DNA from: Ciborinia camelliae
Taxonomy: Eukaryota; Ascomycota; Leotiomycetes; Helotiales; Sclerotiniaceae
Assembly (NCBI GenBank): GCA_025890175.1
Contig: JANPYM010000009.1
Coordinates: 889,650 to 953,649 of the forward strand
Reading direction: 5' to 3'
Length of the DNA: 64,000 nucleotides
This document shows positions 10,362 through 20,727 of the stretch, piece by piece. The first letter of the stretch is position 1; every line of letters starts with the position of its first letter. The notes under the pieces are model-generated. The model had not been told where the DNA came from. It searched no databases and saw nothing but the letters and a program-made list of their open reading frames with translations. The position numbers were made by a program, and so were the translations under genes.

Positions 10362-13229
10362 TTTGTGTAACTTAGAGAAGGGCAATGGGCAGGCTCCTGT
10401 TTACTTGTTTGTTTGCTGATCAAGTCACTAACTTGCAGGATATACTTGTAAAAAAAATACAGCTTGACATGAAGTGAAGTGATAGTACTAGTACTGAAAA
10501 TCTAAGACGGGAGGAAGAGGAATTGTCAATGTCAATCAAGAAAGTCCTCGTGAAGTGTAATAATGCAGATGAAGGAGGTAGGTCGGCCAACTTGAGCCAA
10601 CATCACCGAGCCTCGGCATGAAGCACGACAACACGTGATCATAGACAATTCATAGCTTGATCTTTCCAACATTCCTCAAGCTTCTTCACACGAGCCTCTT
10701 CTCGAAAAGCTCACATGAACACACAAGCTGGCTGAGGAAATAAGCCAAGGTAATTGATATTGATATACCGGTATAAATCTATCGAGTGACATGCAGCCGA
10801 ACTTGAAGCAAGATCTTACCTTATTAAAAGTATATTTCTCCATCGCAAACCTTATATCTTGGCTATTCATGGTCCCCTTTTGGCCGTTTGGTCCCCGAAC
10901 GCGAATACTACTCTCTAGGCAAGGGTTGCGAGCACCCCTCGAATGTACAGGTGAACTTTAAAGCCTTTGGCATGATGATACATCATACGAGTTTGTTATC
11001 CTTCTTAGTAAATATGGCAAATACTTCCAAATCAATCGAATTTCAAAAGATAGCCGACGAGAGGGATGCATTGTGCAAGACTGCCAGTGGACGGCTGAGT
11101 AGATCTGACAGTTCTGAGTTGTCAATAAGCATTTGTGCCTGTCGAGCCTTCATGCAGATGAACGAATTTGTATGAAACTTGATCACATCTACCTTTTTCC
11201 GCAACTCCAGCTGCAGGTGGATCGACAACAGCATTGCAGTTGCCAGTAGTGTACGGAGTGAAGATCTAATAGTAATAATAAGTATGATAATAATACTGTA
11301 CGAGCTACGAAGTAAATGAGAAGTTTTCGATAAAATCTTGATCATATGATGCTTCAGTGTAAGTGCAAGGGTTTTGTTGTGGAGGAAAAAGGGGGAAGGG
11401 GAAAAGGAGGAAAAGAAGAAAAGAAGAAAAGAGGAAAAGAAGAAAATGATGGATGGCATTCGGGTGTTTCCTTCTTCCAAATGGATTCTGCTGCAATGCA
11501 TAGATTCTAACTTACAAGACGACCAATCATTACATATTGTCTAATGTTTCGTCTCTTAGTTACTACTCGAGTTACGAGTACGACAGGTATAACATGTCAT
11601 TGTAATCTTGTAATCTTACATCAGAACTTCGAAGATTCTTAGCGTTTCGCTTTATTCCGTCGGATAAGTCCCCCATGGGCCATAACACTGCGCAGTGCCA
11701 GGGAGCAATCATCAATGTACCGAATCTGATACCGATATCCTCATTTTGATCCCCCACCGCTTGGCTTCCGAGCTCCTTCCTTACGAAAACACTCACTCCC
11801 TCCCTACTCGTATGACATGAAAATCCAACAGATCCACTTGAAATCCAACAATTTGATCAAGGTTTGCAACGGTATAGTCATGCAATGGGAGGGGATGGAA
11901 TGGAATGGATGCACCGTGTACGGAGCAAATTCATTCTCCGAAGAGTTCTCGGGTTCTCGGGTAAAATCTCATTCGTAGGCTCGGTACAATATGGGTTATG
12001 TTGTAGGAGGTATATGTAGATATGTAAGGTTATGTATGTACTCGGTACAGGATGTGATGTGCGTATTGATTGTTGGTCAATTGATGGCGATAGGTGAAGG
12101 GATCATGGATGCGAATGAACGAATGGTACGTATGATATATGATGTGCAATATGAAATATGCAACACGATATTAATTCCATATGCGTTGATCTGCAGCAAA
12201 GCAAAGCAACTTTAAGCAAGTAAGCAAATGAGCAGGTGTGAGAAGAAAAGCCATTTTCATTTTTACTAGATCCAATACCGGTAGGTCTATCAATCAAAAT
12301 AAGGCGGCTCTTAGCTCGTCCACTCATAAGCTCAGTGGTTAAAACTTATAATAAGGGGAGGAGGACGGGGGAGACTACTACTAGGTAACGGATACTTTTT
12401 CAACGGTCAATAATCATAATAATTCATAATAATTACCTAATTAGGTAATAATCTATTATTTTATTTGATGATTTATTGATCCATCATTACGTAATCATCC
12501 ACCATCCATCCATCCCCGTTGAATCTGAAAATCTGAAAACCAATCAATCGACCTCTTGTTTTCTCCCTTTATGAATCACCATGTGTCACCCCTGTACCAG
12601 TATTGGATTTCATTATGTCTCATGTCTCAGTCTCATTATCATTTACGGAGTATATCCTCATCCCCATCAAATCATCAAATCCTCAAATGTTAGTTAAATG
12701 CTCTCAAAGGGGAATAGGTCGTCATAATCGCTAGGGTTCGTATCTGTATCTGTCCTTGTCTTTCTTTTTTTTTATCAGAACAATCAGAACATTCATCAAT
12801 GTCTGTAAACTCATCTCAACCTTACCTCTTAATGCCAAAAATCACTCCATATCTATATTCTATCGGTTTTATCTGCCAAAAGGATTCGAATCCGCATTCC
12901 CCCATGTACTACCTACCAATGACACATTGTCTGATATCCATCGAAATTCATTAAATACGTGCATATTATTTGCAGTGCCGGTTGCCTACGGAATCTTACA
13001 GCATCATGCCGTGCTACATACGCATCGACGTTGCTCCTACCTCTCTGCGGTCTTCCTGAATAATGACCAATGTAAGCAATGTATATTTCTTAGCTGGCAA
13101 ACACAACATATAGAGTCATGCAGCCTGTAACACACACGACAACCTTTAAATCTTCTATCTTCTGAAAGTCTGGAGAGTCTATCCAGCGGGAAACACAGTG
13201 GTTGATATCTATCATACAGGTTGCCCCAA
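10362..13229. other. 2.9-kb gene-free divergent promoter region
   Basis: Separates the dienoyl-CoA isomerase (minus) from the AlkB fusion gene (plus). It holds a purine-rich GAAAAGAAG-type tract at about 11380-11455, AT-rich TAATAATT stretches near 12410-12480, and a CATC-type tract near 12500. The few open frames look random in composition. An acceptor-like CATACAG at 13213-13219 just before the next start could end a 5' UTR intron. Confidence 0.5.
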
Positions 13230-16136
13230 ATGTTTGAGATTGATGAACAAACTCTCCCGTTCATACGAACGCGCCAGGCCCTACTTCTCCTAGATTTGCA
13301 GAATGATTTTATCGGAGAACGAAGCTTGTTGCCAGTCGAAACGCCGCCGAGCTATATCGACAATATAAGGAATCTAATCGAGCCCTTCCGTCCTTCTGGT
13401 GACATAATATGGATATGCAGCGTTTCTCCGGATGGTGTCTCGAGAATAGTCAATCAACCACGGAGCGACAGCGAGGCCATAATAACGAATAACGAGCTTC
13501 CACGACGTCGACGGGACAAATTGAGTCCAGAAACTGAGCCCAATCATAACGGGGAGGATAGCAAGCATTCAGTAGCTAGCAATGAGGATGACTCAAAGGA
13601 ATCATTTTTGACAGTACAGCCTGGAGAGGAGGCACGTATGCTACAACCCAATTCGAGGGGTTCAGACATATCAGATGCATTTGCACCCATCTCTCCAAAA
13701 GACCTGACATTCAACAAAACATACTATTCTGCATTCAAGGATGGTAGTCTGGTCCAAAAACTGAGGGGCAAGTTTGTGACAGAAATATACATAGCTGGAG
13801 CCCTTACGAACGTCAGTGTGTTTGCCACAGCAATGGATGCTGCTCGCCATGGTTACGCTATAACCATAATTGAGGATTGTCTGGGGTATAGGAGCAAAGA
13901 TAGACATGATGAAGCTTTACGCCAGCTCAAGGCCTATACTGGGTGTGATGTCATAAGTAGCGGGGAACTTATTGAGTGCTTACAGAAGCAAAAGAAGGTC
14001 ACAGAAAGGAGAACGACTTCCAGTAAGAAATCTCGTCCTAAACCTAGAGAACCACAACGAAAAGAATCTCGAAATGCTGGAATTGAGAATCTAATGGGGA
14101 ACTTAAAGCTAGAAGCAGAAGACCCGCAAGCCACCACCGCCACAACCCCATCGGCGGCGATCATCGAAGACGATTTCGAAATCACCAGCCAAATTCTGCG
14201 TGCACAAGTTCGACGAGCAAAGCCACCGGCTGAACTTGAAGCAGAAGCCAAGAAAAGAGAAAAGGTGAAGTCGAGAGTGAAAACACGTCGGAATGCTACA
14301 AAGCCAGCAGAAGCAGCAGGGCCTTCTAGTCTACTGAAAGAAATATGTCCGGCGGCTTCTAAAAGCCCATCATCTAGCTCATCACCTGGTTCATCAGAGA
14401 TGCCAAGCCCAGCGGAAAAATATAAATTGAGTCTACCTAGCCCCAAATCTCATGGCGCCGAAGATGAGAAACTCCAGCAAAAATCTGCACCAGAAAAGGC
14501 TACTCTGGAAGAGATACAAAGAGACAAAGACAACGCATTGACCGACACCCCCCGTCTCTGTGAAGGTGATACAACAGTCATTCTCAACCTGTTACCCGAG
14601 GCATTAGAAAGAGGGATCTTCAAGAAAATTCGTGATGAAGTGCTTTGGCAGAAAATGGGTCATCAGGGTGGTGAAGTACCGAGGCTTGTGGCAGTTCAAG
14701 GTCACATTGAAGAAGATGGTAGTATTCCAATATACCGTCACCCGGCTGACGAATCGCCTGCTCTCCTTTCATTCTCACCCACGGTTGAAATAGTCAAGAA
14801 AATAGTCGAGAAAAGACTTGGCCATCCTTTAAATCACGTTCTGATTCAGTTCTATCGAGATGGAAATGATAATATATCTGAGCATAGTGATAAGACATTG
14901 GATATAATTCCCAATACCTTCATTGCCAACGTGAGCTTGGGAGCTCAACGAACGATGGTATTTCGAAGAAAGAAGCCTGTGAAGAGTGCGGAGTGTACAG
15001 ACTCTCAACCCACCCCTCGAGAATCTTGCAGAGTAGCCCTCCCGCATAACTCATTGTGCAAAGTGGGCTTGGAAACCAATAAGAAGTGGTTACATGGAAT
15101 TCGACCAGACAAGAGAATGGCAAGTGAGAAATCCGAAGCTGAATTGGCTTATGATTGTGGGCGTATATCTTTGACATTCAGGCACATTGGTACATATCTC
15201 GAAAAGAGACAACAAGAGATCTGGGGTCAAGGCGCATCTGCGAAAAGGAAAAAAGACGCCAAATCAGTAATTAATGGAGATACGCCGCAATCCCAGGAAA
15301 TGCTACAAGCTTTTGGAAAAGAGAATCATGACAGCAATTTTGATTGGGAGGAGATCTACGGTAAAGGATTTGATGTGCTCCACATCTCTAACGTCAAAAA
15401 GCTTTTCTTGTCAGGGGATTCCGTCTTTGACTACCGTGTAAAGTTTATGCTTAACCAATACAGCATCCCTTGGACGGAGGCTCTAATTTCGCCACCCTTC
15501 CATTGGAAAGGAGAAAGTGCTCGGGTCAATGATCCCATGATTCCGGAAACATCACCTATCAAATTTATTGACAATGACCCAAGCAAAACTACAGTCGAGG
15601 GATGCATGCCAATTATGTTCTATCTAGAAGCCATCTATGGTCCCCAAAAGGATTGCAAATCCCCAAGTCATCTCGCCCGCCATTACACCCGCTTCGAACA
15701 AGCCAACACCCTGCTCAAAATTTGGCAAACAGCACCCTATAGTGTAAAGCCTTTCCGCGCCGAACTCGCTAAATGGAATGCCTACGCCCAAGAAGCAGAA
15801 TACATAGCAGGCAATGAAATTGGTCTTGCGGATTTCGCAATCATGCCTGTGTTTGAGTTGGTGACTAAGGAGTGGGATAATGGTATGGAGTTCGAGTCTT
15901 TGGCAACATATTGGAAGAAAATGATTCAAAATGAGAGTTTTTTAAAGGCTCTCCCAAAGGAGAATGTAGAGGCGCTCCAGAAGGGGCCTGAGTTCTGTGC
16001 CGTGCGGAAGAAGATCAATGCTTTGGAGAATGGGATGCAGAAAATGGAGGATGGCGAGGACGATTCTTCTCCAGGGGCAGAGAAGAACAAGGGCAAGGAA
16101 ATCGAGGAGCTGCTGGATGGACTTGCGAAGTTATAG
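13230..16136 (+). CDS. Three-part fusion: isochorismatase-like + AlkB 2OG-Fe(II) dioxygenase + GST-like
   Basis: Single exon, 968 residues; the first in-frame ATG is at 13230. Residues about 13-250 are isochorismatase-like: Asp22 (LLDLQNDF) and Lys163 (NKTYY) match the catalytic Asp and Lys, but the nucleophile position is Ser196 (ALTNVSVFATAMDAA) instead of Cys. Residues about 250-435 are a charged, probably disordered linker. Residues about 450-660 are an AlkB-type dioxygenase with iron ligands His552, Asp554 and His622 and a 2OG-binding Arg651 (SLTFRH), all present. Residues about 700-935 resemble a two-domain glutathione S-transferase. AlkB enzymes remove alkyl groups from DNA or RNA bases, so a repair role is likely; the roles of the outer domains are unknown. 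No frameshift or intron is needed. Confidence 0.87.
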   Translation: MFEIDEQTLPFIRTRQALLLLDLQNDFIGERSLLPVETPPSYIDNIRNLIEPFRPSGDIIWICSVSPDGVSRIVNQPRSDSEAIITNNELPRRRRDKLSPETEPNHNGEDSKHSVASNEDDSKESFLTVQPGEEARMLQPNSRGSDISDAFAPISPKDLTFNKTYYSAFKDGSLVQKLRGKFVTEIYIAGALTNVSVFATAMDAARHGYAITIIEDCLGYRSKDRHDEALRQLKAYTGCDVISSGELIECLQKQKKVTERRTTSSKKSRPKPREPQRKESRNAGIENLMGNLKLEAEDPQATTATTPSAAIIEDDFEITSQILRAQVRRAKPPAELEAEAKKREKVKSRVKTRRNATKPAEAAGPSSLLKEICPAASKSPSSSSSPGSSEMPSPAEKYKLSLPSPKSHGAEDEKLQQKSAPEKATLEEIQRDKDNALTDTPRLCEGDTTVILNLLPEALERGIFKKIRDEVLWQKMGHQGGEVPRLVAVQGHIEEDGSIPIYRHPADESPALLSFSPTVEIVKKIVEKRLGHPLNHVLIQFYRDGNDNISEHSDKTLDIIPNTFIANVSLGAQRTMVFRRKKPVKSAECTDSQPTPRESCRVALPHNSLCKVGLETNKKWLHGIRPDKRMASEKSEAELAYDCGRISLTFRHIGTYLEKRQQEIWGQGASAKRKKDAKSVINGDTPQSQEMLQAFGKENHDSNFDWEEIYGKGFDVLHISNVKKLFLSGDSVFDYRVKFMLNQYSIPWTEALISPPFHWKGESARVNDPMIPETSPIKFIDNDPSKTTVEGCMPIMFYLEAIYGPQKDCKSPSHLARHYTRFEQANTLLKIWQTAPYSVKPFRAELAKWNAYAQEAEYIAGNEIGLADFAIMPVFELVTKEWDNGMEFESLATYWKKMIQNESFLKALPKENVEALQKGPEFCAVRKKINALENGMQKMEDGEDDSSPGAEKNKGKEIEELLDGLAKL

Positions 16137-16441
16137 TTTCGTGATTGGGAATAGTGAAGGGAGGTCATCACTGGGAATTCAGAGAAATTTCGTTGGAAAA
16201 TTATGTCGGATGATAAGCTGCTGTTCGAATGTTGTATGCGTATGAATGGATGCCAAATCGAGGAACGAAACTATGCATAGCGTTTATAGCAATATTCAAA
16301 AAAAACTTAATATAAACCATAATCATCTCCATGATTGATTCCTTCTTTCATGCCCTTCATCTGTAAACCTACACCACAGTACCCATCACCAACCCACGCT
16401 AACCACATTCATACATCTATCCATCCACAAATCACCAACTA
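16137..16441. other. Short convergent 3' intergenic region
   Basis: Lies between the stop of the AlkB fusion gene and the stop of SOM1. AT-rich, with an A-run near 16300. No gene seen. Confidence 0.55.
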
Positions 16442-16835
16442 TCACTTCCCTTTCCCATTCCCATTCCCTTTCCCTTTCCCCTTTCCTTTCCCCTTCCCTT
16501 TCCCCTTCCCTTTCTCCTCCCACACCGTCGTCTCCACCATAAAAGTACCATTTCTATCTTGACATCTATTTTTCATCAAGGTCTATACTCGTGAAATCCA
16601 GGAAAAAGAAAACTCACCTTCGAAAAAGCCTCTCAACAGGCTGACAAACAATCACTTTCTTAGTCTCAACCTTCCCAGATTTATCTTTCTGGACATCACA
16701 ATTATATTGCAATAGTTCGAGTAATTCACACTTCTTGAGATTTCCGTTGAAGCCTTTGCGGCGGGTGGATTGGGCGGATAGTGTGGCTTCGGACGGGAGA
16801 GCGAGGGGTGAGAAGGGGATGAGGGGTGGGGTCAT
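16442..16835 (-). CDS. SOM1: Mitochondrial inner-membrane protease-associated protein Som1
   Basis: Som1 assists the inner membrane peptidase complex (Imp1/Imp2) that cleaves sorting signals in the mitochondrial intermembrane space. Two exons on the minus strand, 16835-16618 and 16565-16442, joined over a 52-nt intron (GTGAGT...AAATAG); 113 residues. The Som1 pattern is clear: an N-terminal Pro-rich start, CELLELLQYNC, then VCQPVERLFRRC and, after the splice, a conserved FMVETTVWE block. The splice completes the codon of the second Arg in LFRRC. Oddity: after VWEE the protein ends in a run of alternating Lys-Gly and Asn-Gly pairs encoded by a purine-rich microsatellite (about 16445-16512). 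Function is inferred from the family. Confidence 0.82.
16445..16512 (-). repeat. (AAGGGG/AAAGGG)n microsatellite coding the Som1 tail
   Basis: On the plus strand this is a CCCTTTCC-type tract. On the minus strand it reads as alternating AAR and GGR codons in the SOM1 frame, with two AAT codons, and gives the Lys-Gly/Asn-Gly tail. A stop codon directly follows. Confidence 0.8.
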
Positions 16836-16896
16836 ATTTTTGTTTAGGCGAAGGGAAGAATCAGAAGAGTGAGGTTGGATCGGATAAGAGGATGCG

Positions 16897-17767
16897 ATGG
16901 AAGGGATTAAATCTAGCGAGGAGATATTCGGGGGTAGATTATTGAGGGAAGTCGAGGAGAGTGAGGAGAGTTTGGAATCGGTATGTATGCTTTCTCTTTA
17001 TTGCTTATCGATAACGCATTTCCCCTCTCCTGCCTCATCCCTTTCACATGAGATTCCAAACACCAAACTAATAATAACAGCTTTTAACAACTTTGACAAA
17101 TACGCTCACTCCCCATCCACCTAAAACTCATATTTCGTCCCTGGATGCCCTATGGTCTCAGCAAAACCAACCCAGATTATCGGTTTCGGGAAGACAAATA
17201 CCATTGCTGATTCATATTCTGACGGCGCTTCTGAGGGGATCGGGAGATAAGGTAGGTAAGAGTGTGGTGTTGGTTGATGTTAACGGAAGATTCGAGACTT
17301 CTTTTTTGAGGTTTCAGGATGGCGATGGGGATAATAGAGAAGAGAGGGAACAGGAGGACAGAGGATTGAAAAAAGAGGATCTCAAACATCTACATATTTT
17401 CCGACCTTCATCTCAGAATCTTGAACGCACCTTGATGGGGATAGAGAAGTATATGTTGTATGGAGATCATGATAGTTATGGGAGGGAATTTGGGGGGACG
17501 ATTCTATTTGGGTTTGATGCGAGGGATGGTGGGGGTGCAGGTAGTGGGATTGGAAATGTGAGGGGGATGGGAATGGGTAGACCAGAGATAGTAATGGGGT
17601 GGAGAGGGTGGTTAAGGGTTGAGAGGGAGGATGTTCCGAGGTTTGGTTTGGGTGCTAGTGCGGAGGAGTTGCTAGGGGAGAGAGGGAGGAGGGAGGAGGT
17701 TATAAGGGGGAAAGGGTGGAGGGGGAGAGGAGATAAGGGCGGGGAGGTTGTATGGAAGTTGGAGTAG
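16897..17767 (+). CDS. Small RecA/Rad51-fold protein without a visible Walker A (Shu/XRCC2-like candidate)
   Basis: Two exons, 16897-16980 and 17081-17767 (intron GTATGT...AACAG, phase 0), give 256 residues. The core has a hydrophobic helix (LLIHILTALL), a strand that looks like the Walker B strand of Rad51 paralogues (SVVLVDVNGRFETSFL), a later strand (HLHIFRPS) with a following helix, and a Gly/Arg-rich C-terminal third (MGWRGWLRVERED). This order resembles XRCC2/Rdl1/Psy3-type proteins, but I see no GxxxxGKT/S motif, so ATP binding is doubtful. A role in homologous recombination is only a suggestion; the family is not firmly recognised. It shares a 61-bp promoter with SOM1. The G-rich 3' part could be fast-evolving. 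Confidence 0.55.
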
Positions 17768-18480
17768 GGGCCGAGGGGATGTAAAATGACAAGAGTTGTT
17801 AGTGAAGGGTACATTTGGCATTTGCTTAATGTCGCAGACTGGGAGTCTAAATGGGGGATGATACACGTGATGAGATGCCATGTTCCCAAGCAATATCTAG
17901 CATCAGATCAAGTATTGGAAACGGCCCTAAGCTGATTAACCTTGCTATCTGGGCCAATAAATGATGTACTGGGCACATTATAGAAGGGCCGGGATTATAA
18001 TACCAGTTCCTATATGAAGTATGATTTGAAAGTATAGCTTTACCGTCAAATGCCTCGTTTTCGCCGCAACATATATGCTAAGTTTCTTGATGTTGATGTG
18101 TCGATTCCATACCAATTTTAATGTCAATTCATATAACTTGGCCAAGAAAATCAGATACACTTCTCATGGAGACTTGGGCTCTGCTCCTGAATTGCGCCCC
18201 GATAGTACCCAAGCCCAGGGCATTCACATACTTTCTCTCCCGAATACAGAGACACACACAGCACCCCGAAGCACTTCTCACAGCGCTACAGCGAAGATAT
18301 GCATGCATTGCCAAAGCATGATCGATATTGGTAATGTACAGCTTGCCAATCCATTCCAGCTTTCCAGGATGCAATCTTCCTTCCCTCCGTCCTTCTCCCC
18401 TCCTTTCCCCTCCATCATGCATCCGCCAGGATAAAACATGCGACCCAGTCTATACCATCCATTTGTCTATCCCCATTCAT
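17768..18480. other. Convergent intergenic region
   Basis: Lies between the stop of the RecA-like gene and the COX9 stop. An open frame at 18075-18434 has no family features. Probably 3' UTRs only. Confidence 0.5.
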
Positions 18481-18960
18481 TTATGCAGCAGCATTGGCAG
18501 CTCTCTGATCCTCCAACTTTGCGTAGAACAAATCGCGCTTGCGGACGGCTGGGACGTGGTATCCGTACCTGGTCTTTGTTAATATCTTTTTGCTAAGGCG
18601 CTTCTCAAAGGAGACGGAAAGGTTTACCAGAAGGCGTATCCGAAAGCTGTTCCGAGACCTGGTGGGTGGTATATTAGTTGACTGATTTGCTTCATCTCTA
18701 TCCCACCCTGATGCTCTCCTCTCTCCGTCCATTCTTCCCTTTCTGCACCCCCCAAGACATCCATTCACCACATACCGAAAGCGACGCTAAGGTCAAGAAC
18801 GAGCCCTCTTCGGAGCATCTACAGCACAATAGTCAGTCAGTCCATGTTCCAATCCTATCCAATTCACTTTCACCCTGCCCCAACTTCCACCTCCTCATTG
18901 AAGCCCTCACTGCCTCCCATGGCCAGGAAAACTTACTCCAGTAATTGGTTTGATTGCCAT
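18481..18960 (-). CDS. COX9: Cytochrome c oxidase subunit VIIa (Cox9)
   Basis: Small single-span subunit of respiratory complex IV in the mitochondrial inner membrane. The gene is hidden because its 61 codons are split over four exons on the minus strand: 18960-18937, 18818-18776, 18658-18628, 18568-18481. All three introns have GT-AG ends and phase is kept throughout. The start MAIKPITGMLRRG, the membrane segment LVLDLSVAFGLGTAFGYAFW, and the C-terminal KRDLFYAKLEDQ match yeast Cox9 (IKRRVIMDIVLGF and KREKFYAELAE). There is no cleavable presequence, as in the family. The first exon is only 24 nt. Confidence is high because four independent splices give one continuous family-like protein. Confidence 0.9.
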
Positions 18961-19320
18961 TGTGTATATTATTTTGAGGGAGAATGTCTGGTTCTGTATC
19001 TCTTACTTGCACACTCAAACTTGGGGTTCAAAATCGCATGATGCATCCCACGATAGCCGGAGCGTCCAATTTTAGCGTGTTTATGCCTCAGGCACTACTT
19101 GACTAGCACCTGCACCCGACCTCTACTCGATATCCACACGTGATTGACCGTTCAGAACCTTGAATATTCACAACTTGAAAGTTACTTGTTAATGACGCGA
19201 TAGCTCATTCAATCGATTTATCCTACGGCCATCAATATTCCTGCTTAATATAAAGCCTCACGATTTATTGATTCAAGGTTGCGACAAGTTGAAAACGTAT
19301 CTAGCACAATTGCGATCATC
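18961..19320. promoter_or_regulatory. Divergent promoter region between COX9 and TAF8
   Basis: The 360 bp between two divergent start codons must hold both promoters and leaders. It is AT-rich near 19160-19260. No clear TATA element or known factor site stands out. Confidence 0.5.
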
Positions 19321-20366
19321 ATGGTCCCAGTGTCACGAAAGAGATCCACTCCCAATTCCAGCGACGACGACGATATGGGCGAACCGCACCGCAAACGGCA
19401 ACGCATTTTGCCCATCCTTCCACACACACCCCCTCCCGAATCTGAGCTGCTACATACCGATAAGATGGAATCCTCACTCTTCGACAGCGATGTGAGGACG
19501 CTATTGCGGAAATCGATTTGCCAGACGCTTGCACATGTAGGATATGATAAGGCGACGGAAGAAGCGCTGGAAGCTATGTGCTTGGAAGTCGATACCTGTT
19601 TGTATTTCCCAATTTAGGCTGAATGGCCTTGTGTTGACGATACTATAAAGATACTACGCATTTACTCTCACAAGTATCAACTTCTATGCTGAATGCAAGA
19701 AGAAACGCACCCATACCGCACGATATAACCTACGCATTTAATCGCTATCAATTACCCCTCGCATCCCTCGAACCACACTTGCGACCCCCGATATCCGCCC
19801 CAAAACTCAAGTTGGAACTGGAACCAGCGCCAAAAGAAGATAAGACGAGCAAGAATATCATGAGGATACTGGGCGTGGAACTTAATGGTGAAGTGGAAAA
19901 GGCGCAAAAGTCTTACATACCCAAGGGATTCCCCGCGTTTCCAAGCAAACACACATTTAAATGGACGCCAAAAGAAAGTGAACGCGTGACGGATCCGCGG
20001 AAAATCCGCGAAGAGGCAGCCAAGAATGCGAGGATGGGGGAGGAGGCTCTGAGACGTTTAGTGAAAGTAGGAAAGGTCGGGAAAGATCGAGATATGAAGA
20101 GGATGGCTGGTCGAGATCCACGAAGCAAGGAGAGACACGAGTTGTGGGAACGTACCATGCTAAGTTTGGCGGGTGATAAGTCAAATGCACATGCTGGGAA
20201 TGGAAAAGAAAAGATGGGGGAGTTGGCGTTGGATGAGCGTAGTATAGTTGTTAATGCAGAGAAGCAATATTTTAGGAAGGGGGCGCCGGCGAAGAGGAAA
20301 ACGCTACACCAGCCTCAGCCTTCGCCTTCACCAATGGAAGATGATCTAGTACCATTAGAGCCGTAG
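19321..20366 (+). CDS. TAF8: TFIID subunit TAF8
   Basis: Histone-fold subunit of the general transcription factor TFIID, which pairs with TAF10; nuclear. Two exons, 19321-19597 and 19651-20366 (53-nt intron, phase 1), 330 residues. The histone fold covers about residues 52-120: RTLLRKSICQTLAHVGYDKA..., LEVDTY across the splice, then STSMLNARRNAPIPHDITYAF. A second conserved block, YIPKGFPAFPSKHTFKWTP near residues 170-188, is the TAF8 C-terminal signature. The N-terminus has a basic, nuclear-signal-like cluster (HRKRQR). The start is the first ATG; the frame extends upstream only through non-ATG codons. Confidence 0.9.
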
Positions 20367-20727
20367 GAATCAATTATAGGGAAAAGCAATGGGTAATAAT
20401 TTGGGTTGGGCATGGAGGTATGGAAAGGTGCATGGCATGCATATTCAGCGAGGAGTTCTGGGGTTGAATCAATCGGTTCACATTTCTACGAGTCGGTAGC
20501 TCAGCGATGGAAGGATGGGCTTCTGCATGAGCTCGAGGTATTTCCTTTTCCTTGTATATGTAAAAGAATACATAAATAGTTGCTCACGCGCAACTTTACA
20601 TACACCTTACCAAAAAGATATAATTTCATCATTCCTATGGCAAGATATGCATCCATCGTAACGCCATAGTAGACCTAAACACCATCGCAATGCACCTGGT
20701 ATATCCTATACAACAGCCCATCTTAAC
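20367..20727. other. Convergent 3' intergenic region
   Basis: 361 bp between the TAF8 and MGS1 stops; AT-rich towards 20570-20640. No gene seen. Confidence 0.5.

Noticed and set aside
11043..11501. 152-codon Phe/Ser-rich minus-strand frame
   Set aside because: Produced by the purine-rich GAAAAG tract; no family features.
12756..13130. 124-codon frame before the AlkB fusion
   Set aside because: No recognisable motif, random composition.
16335..16562. Pro-Phe repeat frame on the plus strand
   Set aside because: It is the complement of the Som1 Lys-Gly tail repeat.
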